From a virus: a stretch of 37,638 nt of DNA. The stretch lies in IMG/VR virus record IMGVR_UViG_3300024262_000107, positions 1-37,638 of that record; one strand, 5' to 3'. The translations under genes and the position numbers were made by a program. Position 1 is the stretch's first letter. Every line of letters begins with the position of its first letter. The notes under the pieces are model-generated. The model saw nothing but the letters and a program-made list of their open reading frames with translations, ran no database searches and had not been told where the DNA came from. This document shows, one piece after another, positions 30,682-37,260 of the stretch.

Positions 30682-30873
30682 ATGGGAACAGTTGATAGTA
30701 AGTTAGATAAGTTTGTGAGTAAGAAATTTTTGGCGTGGATAGTTGCTACGGTGTTTCTTGGATTAACTTGGTGTACGAATGAACAATGGTATTTTATCAC
30801 TTTGGCGTACTTAGGTTTGCAAGGTGGTATTGATGCTTTAACAAAAGGGAAAAAAGATGGAGGAATTAAGTAA
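30682..30873 (+). CDS. Holin-like protein
   Basis: 63 residues with two membrane helices (KFLAWIVATVFLGLTW and WYFITLAYLGLQGGIDAL), a short polar turn (CTNEQ), and a basic C-terminus (TKGKKDGGIK). Size, two-span topology and position directly before the endolysin (overlapping it by 17 nt) are those of a class II holin, the membrane-pore protein that times lysis. Confidence 0.75.
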   Translation: MGTVDSKLDKFVSKKFLAWIVATVFLGLTWCTNEQWYFITLAYLGLQGGIDALTKGKKDGGIK

Positions 30874-31330
30874 GAATTTAAGCGTTGCGGAAGTAATCAA
30901 GTCGAATACTGCGACGTATAATGGAATAGATAATAGTCCGAGTCCGGAGCATTTGGAGAATTTAAAGGCGTTTGCTGAGGTTATATTTCAGCCGATGCGT
31001 GATGCTTTAGGTCCGATTAGTATATCGAGTGGGTACCGTTCAGAAGCGTTGAACAATGCTATTAAAGGAGCATCGAAAACTTCGCAACATTCTAAGGGCG
31101 AGGCATTGGATTTGGATAATGATTTCAAAGAGGGTAGAGCAACTAATACAGAGATATTTGAGTACGTTCGTGAGAACTTGGATTTCGACCAATTAATTTG
31201 GGAGTATGGAACGAAAGAAAAACCGGATTGGGTTCACGTTTCGTATAAGAAAGACGGTGGAAATAGAGGAGAGATTTTAAGGTGTAAGAGGGTAAATGGT
31301 AAACCGAAATACTATAATTATGAAGATTGA
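30857..31330 (+). CDS. Endolysin, M15A peptidase
   Basis: 157 residues. The zinc peptidase signature is complete: SSGYRSEALNNAIKGA, SQHSKGEALDLD with ligands His78 and Asp85, and WVHVSY with His127. This family cuts peptide cross-links of peptidoglycan (D-Ala-D-Ala or L-Ala-D-Glu-type carboxy/endopeptidases). No signal peptide, so it needs the holin just upstream. It overlaps holin and spanin-like genes on either side. Confidence 0.9.
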   Translation: MEELSKNLSVAEVIKSNTATYNGIDNSPSPEHLENLKAFAEVIFQPMRDALGPISISSGYRSEALNNAIKGASKTSQHSKGEALDLDNDFKEGRATNTEIFEYVRENLDFDQLIWEYGTKEKPDWVHVSYKKDGGNRGEILRCKRVNGKPKYYNYED

Positions 31331-31619
31331 GCAGATAATATTAGCGGTTTTAGTAGTGTTTGGTATCGTGCTTGGTTGCGAAGTAGCCGGAGTATTTGAT
31401 AAGGAGCCGATTGTTGGGCATACCGATAAGGAGGTTCAGTTAATGATGTTGCTAAAGGATAAAAACGAGGAGATCAAAAATTTAAAGGTTGATAATGAAT
31501 TAATGGTAAAGGATTATGAGAGAATTGAGAAAAATATTGGTGCCGATAGTGTTGTTTTTTACAATAGTAGCCGGGCATACAGAGACAGTTTACGGGCAAG
31601 TATCTTCGCCGGAAGATAG
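31320..31619 (+). CDS. Spanin-like membrane-anchored protein (inner)
   Basis: Start at ATG 31320, overlapping the endolysin stop by 11 nt; the upstream ATG 31296 is less likely. Residues 5-24 are a membrane helix (QIILAVLVVFGIVLGCEVAG) with a lipobox-like VLGC at its end, followed by a charged coiled coil (LLKDKNEEIKNLKVDNELMV). This is the layout of an i-spanin (Rz-like), which links inner to outer membrane at the last step of lysis. Its 3' third overlaps the next gene in another frame. Confidence 0.65.
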   Translation: MKIEQIILAVLVVFGIVLGCEVAGVFDKEPIVGHTDKEVQLMMLLKDKNEEIKNLKVDNELMVKDYERIEKNIGADSVVFYNSSRAYRDSLRASIFAGR

Positions 31620-31908
31620 TTGTATTTGCTATACCGATGCTATGGATAAAATGGCGTTGGAATGTTTAGTGAACTCAGCGAGGAAAGACAGTTTGTTGCA
31701 GAATTTGAAATTGCAGATTATAAATTTCAAGGATATTGTTCGATTAACTGAGGATAAGAATACGGCGAATAAGACTGCGTATGAAGATGAAAAAAAGCTC
31801 TCTACTCAGTTATCAGAAGATTTGAATAAGAGTAACAAACGGCTTAAAACGGTTATAATAGCCGGTCCGTTGATAGGAATTTTAGTTGGCATATTGGTTG
31901 CTAAGTAA
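31516..31908 (+). CDS. Spanin-like partner with signal peptide and C-terminal membrane helix
   Basis: 130 residues, overlapping the gene above by 104 nt in a different frame, as Rz1 overlaps Rz. N-terminal Sec signal (RKILVPIVLFFTIVAG, ending near YGQ), three Cys near residues 36-50 (SCIC and LEC), a coiled coil (QLSEDLNKSNKRL) and a C-terminal membrane helix (VIIAGPLIGILVGILVAK). A cleavable signal plus C-terminal anchor would place the coil in the periplasm. No classical lipobox is present. Confidence 0.65.
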   Translation: MRELRKILVPIVLFFTIVAGHTETVYGQVSSPEDSCICYTDAMDKMALECLVNSARKDSLLQNLKLQIINFKDIVRLTEDKNTANKTAYEDEKKLSTQLSEDLNKSNKRLKTVIIAGPLIGILVGILVAK

Positions 31909-31941
31909 TAAAGGTTCTCCCTAAGTACCCTTTGTTTGTAG

Positions 31942-31973
31942 AGCATCGTCAGTAATGGCGGTGCTTTTCTTTT
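31942..31973 (+). terminator. Rho-independent terminator after lysis block
   Basis: AGCATCGTCA (31942-31951) pairs with TGGCGGTGCT (31956-31965) with two G-U pairs around a GTAA (GNRA) tetraloop, followed by TTTTCTTTT. It ends the late transcript before promoter P4. Confidence 0.8.
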
Positions 31974-31993
31974 GATTTTTTTTCAATAAAAAC

Positions 31994-32024
31994 TTGCGTA
32001 TATAATTTTATATATGTAGTTTTA
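31994..32024 (+). promoter_or_regulatory. Palindromic accessory promoter P4
   Basis: TTG (31994-31996), spacer CGTATATAATTTTATATATG (31997-32016), TAGTTTTA (32017-32024). Same geometry as P1-P3. It drives the right-hand cluster of small genes. Confidence 0.75.
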
Positions 32025-32034
32025 CCTCATAATC

Positions 32035-32050
32035 ATTCAAATAAACTAAA
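32035..32050 (+). promoter_or_regulatory. AAACTAAA leader motif, copy 6
   Basis: ATTCAAATAAACTAAA ends 9 nt before the ATG at 32060. Confidence 0.6.
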
Positions 32051-32059
32051 AATAGAGCT

Positions 32060-32530
32060 ATGTTAGTAAGAAGTTTAGAATTCGATAAATTAGTAGTAAG
32101 AGCAAATAATGTTAAAAGGTTCTCGATGGGCGAGGAGCTAAAAGAATACAAGTGTGATAAAGTGTTTGATAACGAAGATGAGTTTTATGCGTCCGACGAA
32201 ATGAAAGAAGTTTGGAGCGGTTTTCAAGGACAGAGTATGAACGAGAGAGTCGGTCGTAAGTTTAAATTCATTTGTGGTTTTGTAATGAACGTGGAGAAGA
32301 AAAAAAATTACGGTCAGCCGTTCAGATTGTTCAAAGTGTATAAGTCGAGTGAGGGTTTGATATTTGTCGGAGAGGAGACAGTTCATACCATAATGAGTAG
32401 TAAGCCGTTGTGTTTGGCATACGTTGGAAAGGACGGGTTTCTTATCAGCAATTTAGCGGTAGATAAAAGTCCTCAAGGACGAAAGTTTCTGAGAACGCAT
32501 AGTTTTGCAAGTACCTCAATAAGTAGATAA
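32060..32530 (+). CDS. Unrecognised 156-aa protein
   Basis: First gene behind P4. Mixed alpha/beta, basic, without membrane segments; several strand-like stretches (KFKFICGFVMNV, SSEGLIFVGEE, KPLCLAYVGKDGF) suggest a compact beta-rich domain. No motif recognised. Its position mirrors the first genes of P1-P3, so it is probably an early accessory factor. Confidence 0.75.
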   Translation: MLVRSLEFDKLVVRANNVKRFSMGEELKEYKCDKVFDNEDEFYASDEMKEVWSGFQGQSMNERVGRKFKFICGFVMNVEKKKNYGQPFRLFKVYKSSEGLIFVGEETVHTIMSSKPLCLAYVGKDGFLISNLAVDKSPQGRKFLRTHSFASTSISR

Positions 32531-32537
32531 AAATAGT

Positions 32538-32553
32538 AATCAAATAAACTGAA
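32538..32553 (+). promoter_or_regulatory. AAACTAAA leader motif, copy 7
   Basis: AATCAAATAAACTGAA ends 5 nt before the ATG at 32559, operon-internal. Confidence 0.55.
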
Positions 32554-32558
32554 ATAAA

Positions 32559-32999
32559 ATGCAAAGAAAAGTAGAATTATTAACGAAGTGGTTGAAAGAT
32601 ACCAACCGTAGCGATTTTCATTTCGACGAAGAAAGAGCCGGTAGCGTTGAGCAATTATTAGTCGATGGGCAAGTAGAAATGTGTCATAAAATAGGAGGAT
32701 GGTTAGAGGAGATTTTAGAGTTCTCAGATGAGCAGATTTCTAAAGAATTAGATGGAGATATTCCGTTAGAAATTAAGGGTTACAAATTTAATATGAGAGA
32801 CGTTGATAGCGTTAATATTGCCGTTGAGTTCATAAAAGGAAAGAGCGGTAGAACAGTTACCGGTCATTTGAATTTGACGACGAATATGGCACACCTTAGC
32901 GTTGATGAGGATGAAGTTGAAAAAACGTTAGAGAGTTGGGGAATAGAGTTGGATGAAATAGAGAAGCGTATAGAGTCAAGAGATATAGAATTAATATAA
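32559..32999 (+). CDS. Unrecognised 146-aa acidic protein
   Basis: Acidic, with an N-terminal helical part (RKVELLTKWLKDTNRSD), a strand-rich middle (PLEIKGYKFNM, NIAVEFIKGKSGR) and a strongly charged helical C-terminus (EKTLESWGIELDEIEKRIES). No known domain. Independent leader motif suggests it is translated on its own rather than by coupling. Confidence 0.75.
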   Translation: MQRKVELLTKWLKDTNRSDFHFDEERAGSVEQLLVDGQVEMCHKIGGWLEEILEFSDEQISKELDGDIPLEIKGYKFNMRDVDSVNIAVEFIKGKSGRTVTGHLNLTTNMAHLSVDEDEVEKTLESWGIELDEIEKRIESRDIELI

Positions 33000-33000
33000 T

Positions 33001-33016
33001 AATCAAATAAACTAAA
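33001..33016 (+). promoter_or_regulatory. AAACTAAA leader motif, copy 8
   Basis: AATCAAATAAACTAAA ends 10 nt before the ATG at 33027, operon-internal. Confidence 0.6.
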
Positions 33017-33026
33017 AAAGTGAGTT

Positions 33027-33362
33027 ATGAGTAAGCAAAATGAAGTACAAGAAGTAAAAGAGATTGATATTTCTCAATGGACCGCAGAAATGCAAGAGAG
33101 TCCTTTTGTGGAAGCGTTCAATAGTGGACCATCTACGAACGTGAATGGTAGTCCGATGAAAATGGCAGTTTGGAATTTAATATGTTCTAAGCGTGATTTG
33201 AGTATGTGGACGAAGCACAATATGAAGCCGACGAGAATGTGGAAAGTGTCAGATGTAAAATGGTATTTTGGTATTAAAGGTAACGGTCAGAAATTGATGG
33301 ATGAGTTTATGATAATCTTCAATGCGATTGTACCAAAAAAAGAGGAGGAAAAAAATGGCTAA
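33027..33362 (+). CDS. Unrecognised 111-aa Trp-rich protein
   Basis: Contains five Trp in segments such as SQWTAEMQ, MAVWNLICSKRDLSMWTKHN and RMWKVSDVKWYFG. The latter half reads like a small winged or helical domain with a Gly turn (IKGNGQKLMDEF), ending in a basic/acidic tail. It overlaps the next gene by 8 nt. DNA or protein binding is possible but unproven. Confidence 0.7.
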   Translation: MSKQNEVQEVKEIDISQWTAEMQESPFVEAFNSGPSTNVNGSPMKMAVWNLICSKRDLSMWTKHNMKPTRMWKVSDVKWYFGIKGNGQKLMDEFMIIFNAIVPKKEEEKNG

Positions 33363-33543
33363 GAGAAAATACAAAATAGAAATAGAAATCATTTGTGAAG
33401 ATGTAGAGATAGACGATGGTGGTTTTGAATTATCGTTGGAGCAAGTTTTCTCCAAACTCAAAGAGGGTTACAATATGGGGAGAGACGGAAATGAAGATGA
33501 AGAATATAGTTTTGCAATAGTAAAAAAGGAGGATATATTATGA
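33355..33543 (+). CDS. 62-aa acidic protein
   Basis: Starts at ATG 33355, 3-8 nt after AGGAGG; the longer frame from 33322 is not needed. A basic N-terminus (AKRKYKIEIEI) gives way to an acidic body (CEDVEIDDGG, DGNEDEEYSF). Beta-alpha-like, no motif. Overlaps the tandem ribbon-helix-helix gene by 4 nt. Confidence 0.65.
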   Translation: MAKRKYKIEIEIICEDVEIDDGGFELSLEQVFSKLKEGYNMGRDGNEDEEYSFAIVKKEDIL

Positions 33544-33854
33544 AAAAAGAGGGTTATAAATTGTATGAGTTGGAGCCGGACGTGGTGCAACTGATAGCAA
33601 ATGAAAAAAAGACGTTAGGTATAGCGAAAGATTTTACCGTGAATAAGTCGATTGAGTATTTTTTCGAGGAGACGACTGATGATTGGAGGGCGGAGAATAA
33701 GTATGAGTTTAATCCGGTAGGGAGAAAGCGAGTGTATGTTTATCTGAATCTTGATAATTGGGGAAGATTGTCCGCAGAGAGTATGTTAGTTAATATGCCG
33801 TTTAATTGTATAGTGAATAGAGCGGTTAAGTTTTACCTAAATAACAAAGTATGA
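33540..33854 (+). CDS. Tandem ribbon-helix-helix DNA-binding protein (candidate regulator)
   Basis: 104 residues that read as two RHH (Arc/MetJ-type) units in one chain. Residues about 62-102: strand KRVYVYLNLD, helix NWGRLSAESMLV, turn NMPF, helix NCIVNRAVKFYLNN. Residues about 5-43: YKLYELEP, helix DVVQLIANEKKTLG, turn, helix VNKSIEYFFEE. RHH proteins bind short palindromes as dimers; a fused pair could do so alone. It is the best candidate in the window for the factor acting on the palindromic spacers of P1-P4. The fold call is from pattern reading only. Confidence 0.6.
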   Translation: MKKEGYKLYELEPDVVQLIANEKKTLGIAKDFTVNKSIEYFFEETTDDWRAENKYEFNPVGRKRVYVYLNLDNWGRLSAESMLVNMPFNCIVNRAVKFYLNNKV

Positions 33855-34033
33855 AACAAGAGCAAGATAAAAAAGCCTTGAGCGAAGATGAGGCTATCGG
33901 AAGCGGAGACGCTTATGAATCTCAGTTAGACGAAAATGATTTTGTTGATGAGGACGGTAATAGATTTCATAAGAACGATGATGGTATTTGGTGTAGATTG
34001 GTAATGAGTAAATTTTGTTCCGATGAAATTTGA
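33851..34033 (+). CDS. 60-aa acidic protein
   Basis: ATGA overlap with the RHH gene. Strongly acidic and probably disordered at first (EDEAIGSGDAYESQLDEND), then a DGNRFHKNDDGIWCRL segment that resembles a short beta hairpin. No family recognised. Confidence 0.6.
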   Translation: MKQEQDKKALSEDEAIGSGDAYESQLDENDFVDEDGNRFHKNDDGIWCRLVMSKFCSDEI

Positions 34034-34199
34034 GAGAAGAATATACAGAGGTAAAATCAATTATTGGAGTAATTGGGACAAGATTAGAATTGTTCGAGAG
34101 GATGGTTCTGAACTTTGGACGAACTGCTTTAGAATTGTAATAGAAACTTTAGGGCCACTTAGGAATAATAGGGTGGTTCAGCTAAAATTAGAATTGTAA
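34023..34199 (+). CDS. 58-aa basic protein
   Basis: ATG 34023 overlaps the preceding gene by 11 nt; TAA 34197-34199 shares its last A with the next ATG. Basic, with alternating aromatic and charged residues (RRIYRGKINYWSNWDKIRIV) typical of a small beta fold. It fills an otherwise unexplained 165-nt gap in a chain of coupled genes, which supports it as a real gene. Confidence 0.6.
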   Translation: MKFERRIYRGKINYWSNWDKIRIVREDGSELWTNCFRIVIETLGPLRNNRVVQLKLEL

Positions 34200-34399
34200 T
34201 GGGAAAAGAAAAAAGAGTATTAAAGGGTGCCGAGTGGCATAATTTTTTAAAGGAAAATCAATTTACGAAAAGGTTGCAAATGGAGTTGTATAGGTGTACT
34301 CATAATTACGAGGCTATCTATTTTTTAAACGGATATTATTTTAGCTTTTCGATAAAGCGAGGGTACAAAAATTTAACGAGTCTAAAACGATTAGTATGA
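34199..34399 (+). CDS. 66-aa basic protein
   Basis: Starts in a TAATG overlap and ends in an ATGA overlap with the winged-helix gene. Very basic (KEKRVLKGAEWHNFLKENQF; SIKRGYKNLTSLKR) with an aromatic centre (YFLNGYYFSF). Nucleic-acid binding is plausible. No family recognised. Confidence 0.65.
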   Translation: MGKEKRVLKGAEWHNFLKENQFTKRLQMELYRCTHNYEAIYFLNGYYFSFSIKRGYKNLTSLKRLV

Positions 34400-34740
34400 T
34401 AAATGGATTTGAGAAAGAAACGCACGAATTAAGCGAGTTTGAGTTAGGATTGATACCGATACTCATAGCCGGTTTGAAAGGGAAGCACGGAAAGGAAAAC
34501 GCAGTTACGAACCCGAAAATAGTGAGAGTACTCAAGGAGTTAGGTAAAAAAACGTCTGAGCCGAGAGTTCGTAAGATGATGCACTATATTAGAACGGAGC
34601 ATTTGGTTACGAATTTGATCGCTACGAATAAAGGTTATTACCGGGCAACGAATCAAGAGGAGATTGATAAGTATGTAGAGGGGTTGAGGCAGAGAGTCCG
34701 CTCGATAGAGGATATAATAAAATCCTTTAATGTTAGGTAA
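34396..34740 (+). CDS. Winged-helix DNA-binding protein
   Basis: 114 residues. Pattern of a winged helix: LSEFELGLIPILIAGLKG, a helix pair with NPKIVRVLKELGKKTSEPRV (recognition region), RKMMHYIRTEHLVTN and a wing LIATNKGYYRAT. A C-terminal helix (EIDKYVEGLRQRVRSIEDI) may dimerise. Proteins with this layout occur next to replication/recombination genes in phages of this group, where they may act at an origin or as regulators. It is the last gene before the recombination operon. Confidence 0.7.
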   Translation: MINGFEKETHELSEFELGLIPILIAGLKGKHGKENAVTNPKIVRVLKELGKKTSEPRVRKMMHYIRTEHLVTNLIATNKGYYRATNQEEIDKYVEGLRQRVRSIEDIIKSFNVR

Positions 34741-34763
34741 CAAGTAGGTAAAAAGTAGTTTTA
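34733..34763 (+). promoter_or_regulatory. Candidate promoter of the recombination operon
   Basis: TTA (34733-34735), 20-nt spacer, TAGTTTTA (34756-34763). The -7 box is the accessory type (same as P4), but the spacer has no palindrome, so this operon would escape palindrome-based control. Confidence 0.4.
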
Positions 34764-34781
34764 CATAAATTAATTATTAAT

Positions 34782-34797
34782 CATCATTTAAACTAAA
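34782..34797 (+). promoter_or_regulatory. AAACTAAA leader motif, copy 9
   Basis: CATCATTTAAACTAAA ends 4 nt before the ATG at 34802. Confidence 0.5.
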
Positions 34798-34801
34798 AAA
34801 A

Positions 34802-35584
34802 ATGGCAGATGAAAACACGCTGATTGAGGTCAGCAAAAATCAAGTAAGTATATCCGATGAGTTTGGGTATAGTCCGGCAGAGGTAGCCGTAATTCAAAAG
34901 AGCGTTGCGAAAGGAACGACCGGTATTGAGTTAGCATATTTTATAAACGTGTGTAAGACCGTTGGGTTGAATCCGTTTATAAAAGAGATTTGGTGCTACA
35001 AGGATAACAAGGGTAATTTGCTCGTGTTTGCCGGTAGAGACGGGTTTCTTTCTAAGGCACAAACGAATCCGAAGTTTAATGGTATTCGTTCGAGCGAAGT
35101 TTGTACGAACGATGAGTTTTCGTTGGATATTGCGAACAATGTTATTAAGCACGTTCAGAACGGAAAAGATAGAGGAGAAATTATCGGAGCGTATGCGATA
35201 GCGTTTAGAAAAGATGGAGAGCCAACTATTGAGTATGTAGATTTCGAGACGTACAATAAGAAGTTCAACGCTTGGAAGTCGCACCCGGCAGAAATGATTA
35301 AGAAAGTTGCTGAGACGCATTGTTTGAAAAAAGCATTTGGAATATCGGGAATTCAATCAGAGTACGATTTTGAGGTTAAAGGGCAGACGGCAATACCGAT
35401 TAATTCAGTAGGTAAGCCGGATGAATTGACGGAGTTAAAGAGGGCAATAGTGCAAGAATTATCAGAGTACAAAGGAGAGGATAAAGAAACGGTTAGAATG
35501 AGTTTACAAATGGCTGAGGAGCAGAATGAATTTACCGTTGAGTTTGGAACTAAAATTTTGGAGGGTTTGAGAAATGGAAAGTAA
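34802..35584 (+). CDS. bet: Bet/RecT-family single-strand annealing protein
   Basis: 260 residues. The core pattern of lambda Bet-like annealases is clear: IELAYFINVCKTVGLNPFIK, EIWCYKD, a strand with LLVFAGRDGFLSKAQTNPKF, and later AWKSHPAEMIKKVAETHCL with KKAFG. It pairs complementary single strands during phage recombination and end repair. Together with the YqaJ exonuclease, overlapping by 11 nt, it forms a Red-type two-gene system. Confidence 0.88.
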   Translation: MADENTLIEVSKNQVSISDEFGYSPAEVAVIQKSVAKGTTGIELAYFINVCKTVGLNPFIKEIWCYKDNKGNLLVFAGRDGFLSKAQTNPKFNGIRSSEVCTNDEFSLDIANNVIKHVQNGKDRGEIIGAYAIAFRKDGEPTIEYVDFETYNKKFNAWKSHPAEMIKKVAETHCLKKAFGISGIQSEYDFEVKGQTAIPINSVGKPDELTELKRAIVQELSEYKGEDKETVRMSLQMAEEQNEFTVEFGTKILEGLRNGK

Positions 35585-36188
35585 CGAACTACAAGGAACT
35601 GAGGAGTGGTTCCAAGAGAGAAGTGGTAAAATTACCTCCTCTAAATTTGATGTACTGAAAACCAAAGGAACGAAAATAGGTAGGTTTGGAGCCGGTGCTT
35701 TGACGTATGCGTACGAATTAATATCGGACGATTTGGAAGCAGAAAGAGAGGAGGGTTACGATGGTGCGAATACTCAGTACGGTACCGAGACAGAAAGTGT
35801 TGCTATTGACCGTTACGAAACGAGGACGTTTACAAAGGTTGAGAAGTGCGGTTTTATTCCGTACGGTTCGAGAGCCGGTGGAAGTCCGGACGGTTTAGTT
35901 GGAGAGGATGGTATCATTGAAGTTAAGTGTAGAGTCGCTACTCATATACATACGGCGGTTTTAGTAACGAAAGAGGTACCGGCATCCAATTACTATCAAT
36001 GTCAAGGGAACTTACTTGTAACGGGACGTAAATGGTGTGATTTCATTTCGTATTGTGAGAATATGAAAGATGAGAAGCAACAACTCGTAGTCGTTAGAGT
36101 TTATCGAGACGAGCCGTTATTGGACCAACTGAAAAAAGATATTTACGATTTCTCTAAAGAGATTGATTTACTAATTGAAAAAATTTAA
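35574..36188 (+). CDS. YqaJ-like exonuclease (lambda Exo family)
   Basis: 204 residues of the PD-(D/E)xK nuclease fold. The N-terminal LQGTEEWFQERSGKITSSKF is the family signature; catalytic residues are Asp106 in GGSPDG and Glu116-Val-Lys118 in IIEVKC, with YQCQGNLLVTG (142-151) as the following helix. It resects double-stranded ends 5' to 3' to give strands for the Bet-like annealase encoded just upstream. Start overlaps that gene. Confidence 0.88.
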   Translation: MESNELQGTEEWFQERSGKITSSKFDVLKTKGTKIGRFGAGALTYAYELISDDLEAEREEGYDGANTQYGTETESVAIDRYETRTFTKVEKCGFIPYGSRAGGSPDGLVGEDGIIEVKCRVATHIHTAVLVTKEVPASNYYQCQGNLLVTGRKWCDFISYCENMKDEKQQLVVVRVYRDEPLLDQLKKDIYDFSKEIDLLIEKI

Positions 36189-36192
36189 AAAG

Positions 36193-37260
36193 ATGGAAGT
36201 ATTAAAATATGAAGTATTAAATAGAGATTCCGGAGAGCTAATTATTTTAGCTGATTACGGACAAACTTTGGAGACGCTAAAAAGCCTTGCTAAAGAGTTT
36301 GAAAATATGGTAGTAACGAAAGAAAATTTCGAGGAGGGAAAGGAAGCGAGGAAAACGCTGAGAGATTATCGTTATGCTATTCAGAATATTAAAAAGCACA
36401 ATACGAATTTAATGAATGAGGCTAAGAATATTGATAAGGCGAGGCACGATAGTTTAATTGAGGTTATTAGTCCGACTGAGGATAAGATAGATGCTCAGAT
36501 AAAAACGATCGAGGAGGAGAAAGAGAGGTTAAAACGTGAGGAGGAGCAGAAAGAAGTTGAGAGAGTGAAAGCGATTAAGGATAATTTGCAGACGTGCGAT
36601 GAATACTTTGAGAGACGGATTGCAGTTGCTAAAACTGATAAGGAGTTAGAGGAGTATAAGTTGCAGTTAGATTTTATGGAGTCGAAATTGAATACAGATT
36701 TTTACCAAGAGTATTCGATGGACGCTGAGGTAAAATTGAATAGCTATCGAGAGCGAATGAAATTGGTTGAGGGTAGAATTCAAGAAGCTAAGGATTTGGA
36801 AAAGCAGAAATTTGAGCAACAAGAAAAAGAGCGTCAGTTTGAAAAACGTGAGGCTGAGTTGAAAGCGAGAGAAGATGCTTTGAAAGTGAAAGAGGCTCCG
36901 ATGATGTGCGATGTTTGTCAAGAGGTTACTTGTGAGTGCGAGGAAGTTCAGAAAGAATTAGTTGTTTCAGAAAGGAGTCCGGGAAATAGAGCGTTTGATA
37001 TGCCGGACGATATTGTTGAAAAGGTATTAACCGGAGAACAAAAGGTTGAGAATATCGTTGATGGAATTAATAAGGTAATCGAGGAAGTTCAGAACAAAGA
37101 GCCGGAACCGGATATTGTTATTAATTTTACTGAAAGCGATATTCAAGAAATGTTACGGGCATTAGATAAAGGCGAAGAATATTTTGCTATTTGGGACTGT
37201 CTGAATTTTCAAGAAACTAAGGAGTATAAAATTAAGATAACCGTAGGAGATTGGGAATAA
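36193..37260 (+). CDS. DUF1351-like coiled-coil protein with C-terminal Cys cluster
   Basis: 355 residues from ATG 36193 (a TTG at 36175 is an alternative). The N-terminal ~110 residues fit DUF1351: a short strand region, then FEEGKEARKTLRDYRYAIQN and KKHNTNLMNEAKNIDKA, followed by a long charged coiled coil to about residue 235. DUF1351 proteins accompany YqaJ/RecT modules; their role is not known. Unusual here is CDVCQEVTCEC at 239-249, a possible metal site, and an extra acidic C-terminal domain of about 100 residues. Confidence 0.7.
   Translation: MEVLKYEVLNRDSGELIILADYGQTLETLKSLAKEFENMVVTKENFEEGKEARKTLRDYRYAIQNIKKHNTNLMNEAKNIDKARHDSLIEVISPTEDKIDAQIKTIEEEKERLKREEEQKEVERVKAIKDNLQTCDEYFERRIAVAKTDKELEEYKLQLDFMESKLNTDFYQEYSMDAEVKLNSYRERMKLVEGRIQEAKDLEKQKFEQQEKERQFEKREAELKAREDALKVKEAPMMCDVCQEVTCECEEVQKELVVSERSPGNRAFDMPDDIVEKVLTGEQKVENIVDGINKVIEEVQNKEPEPDIVINFTESDIQEMLRALDKGEEYFAIWDCLNFQETKEYKIKITVGDWE

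Noticed and set aside
34931-35356. 141-codon minus-strand open frame inside the Bet-like gene
   Set aside because: Fully opposite a well-supported gene, with no protein-like pattern and no signals upstream.
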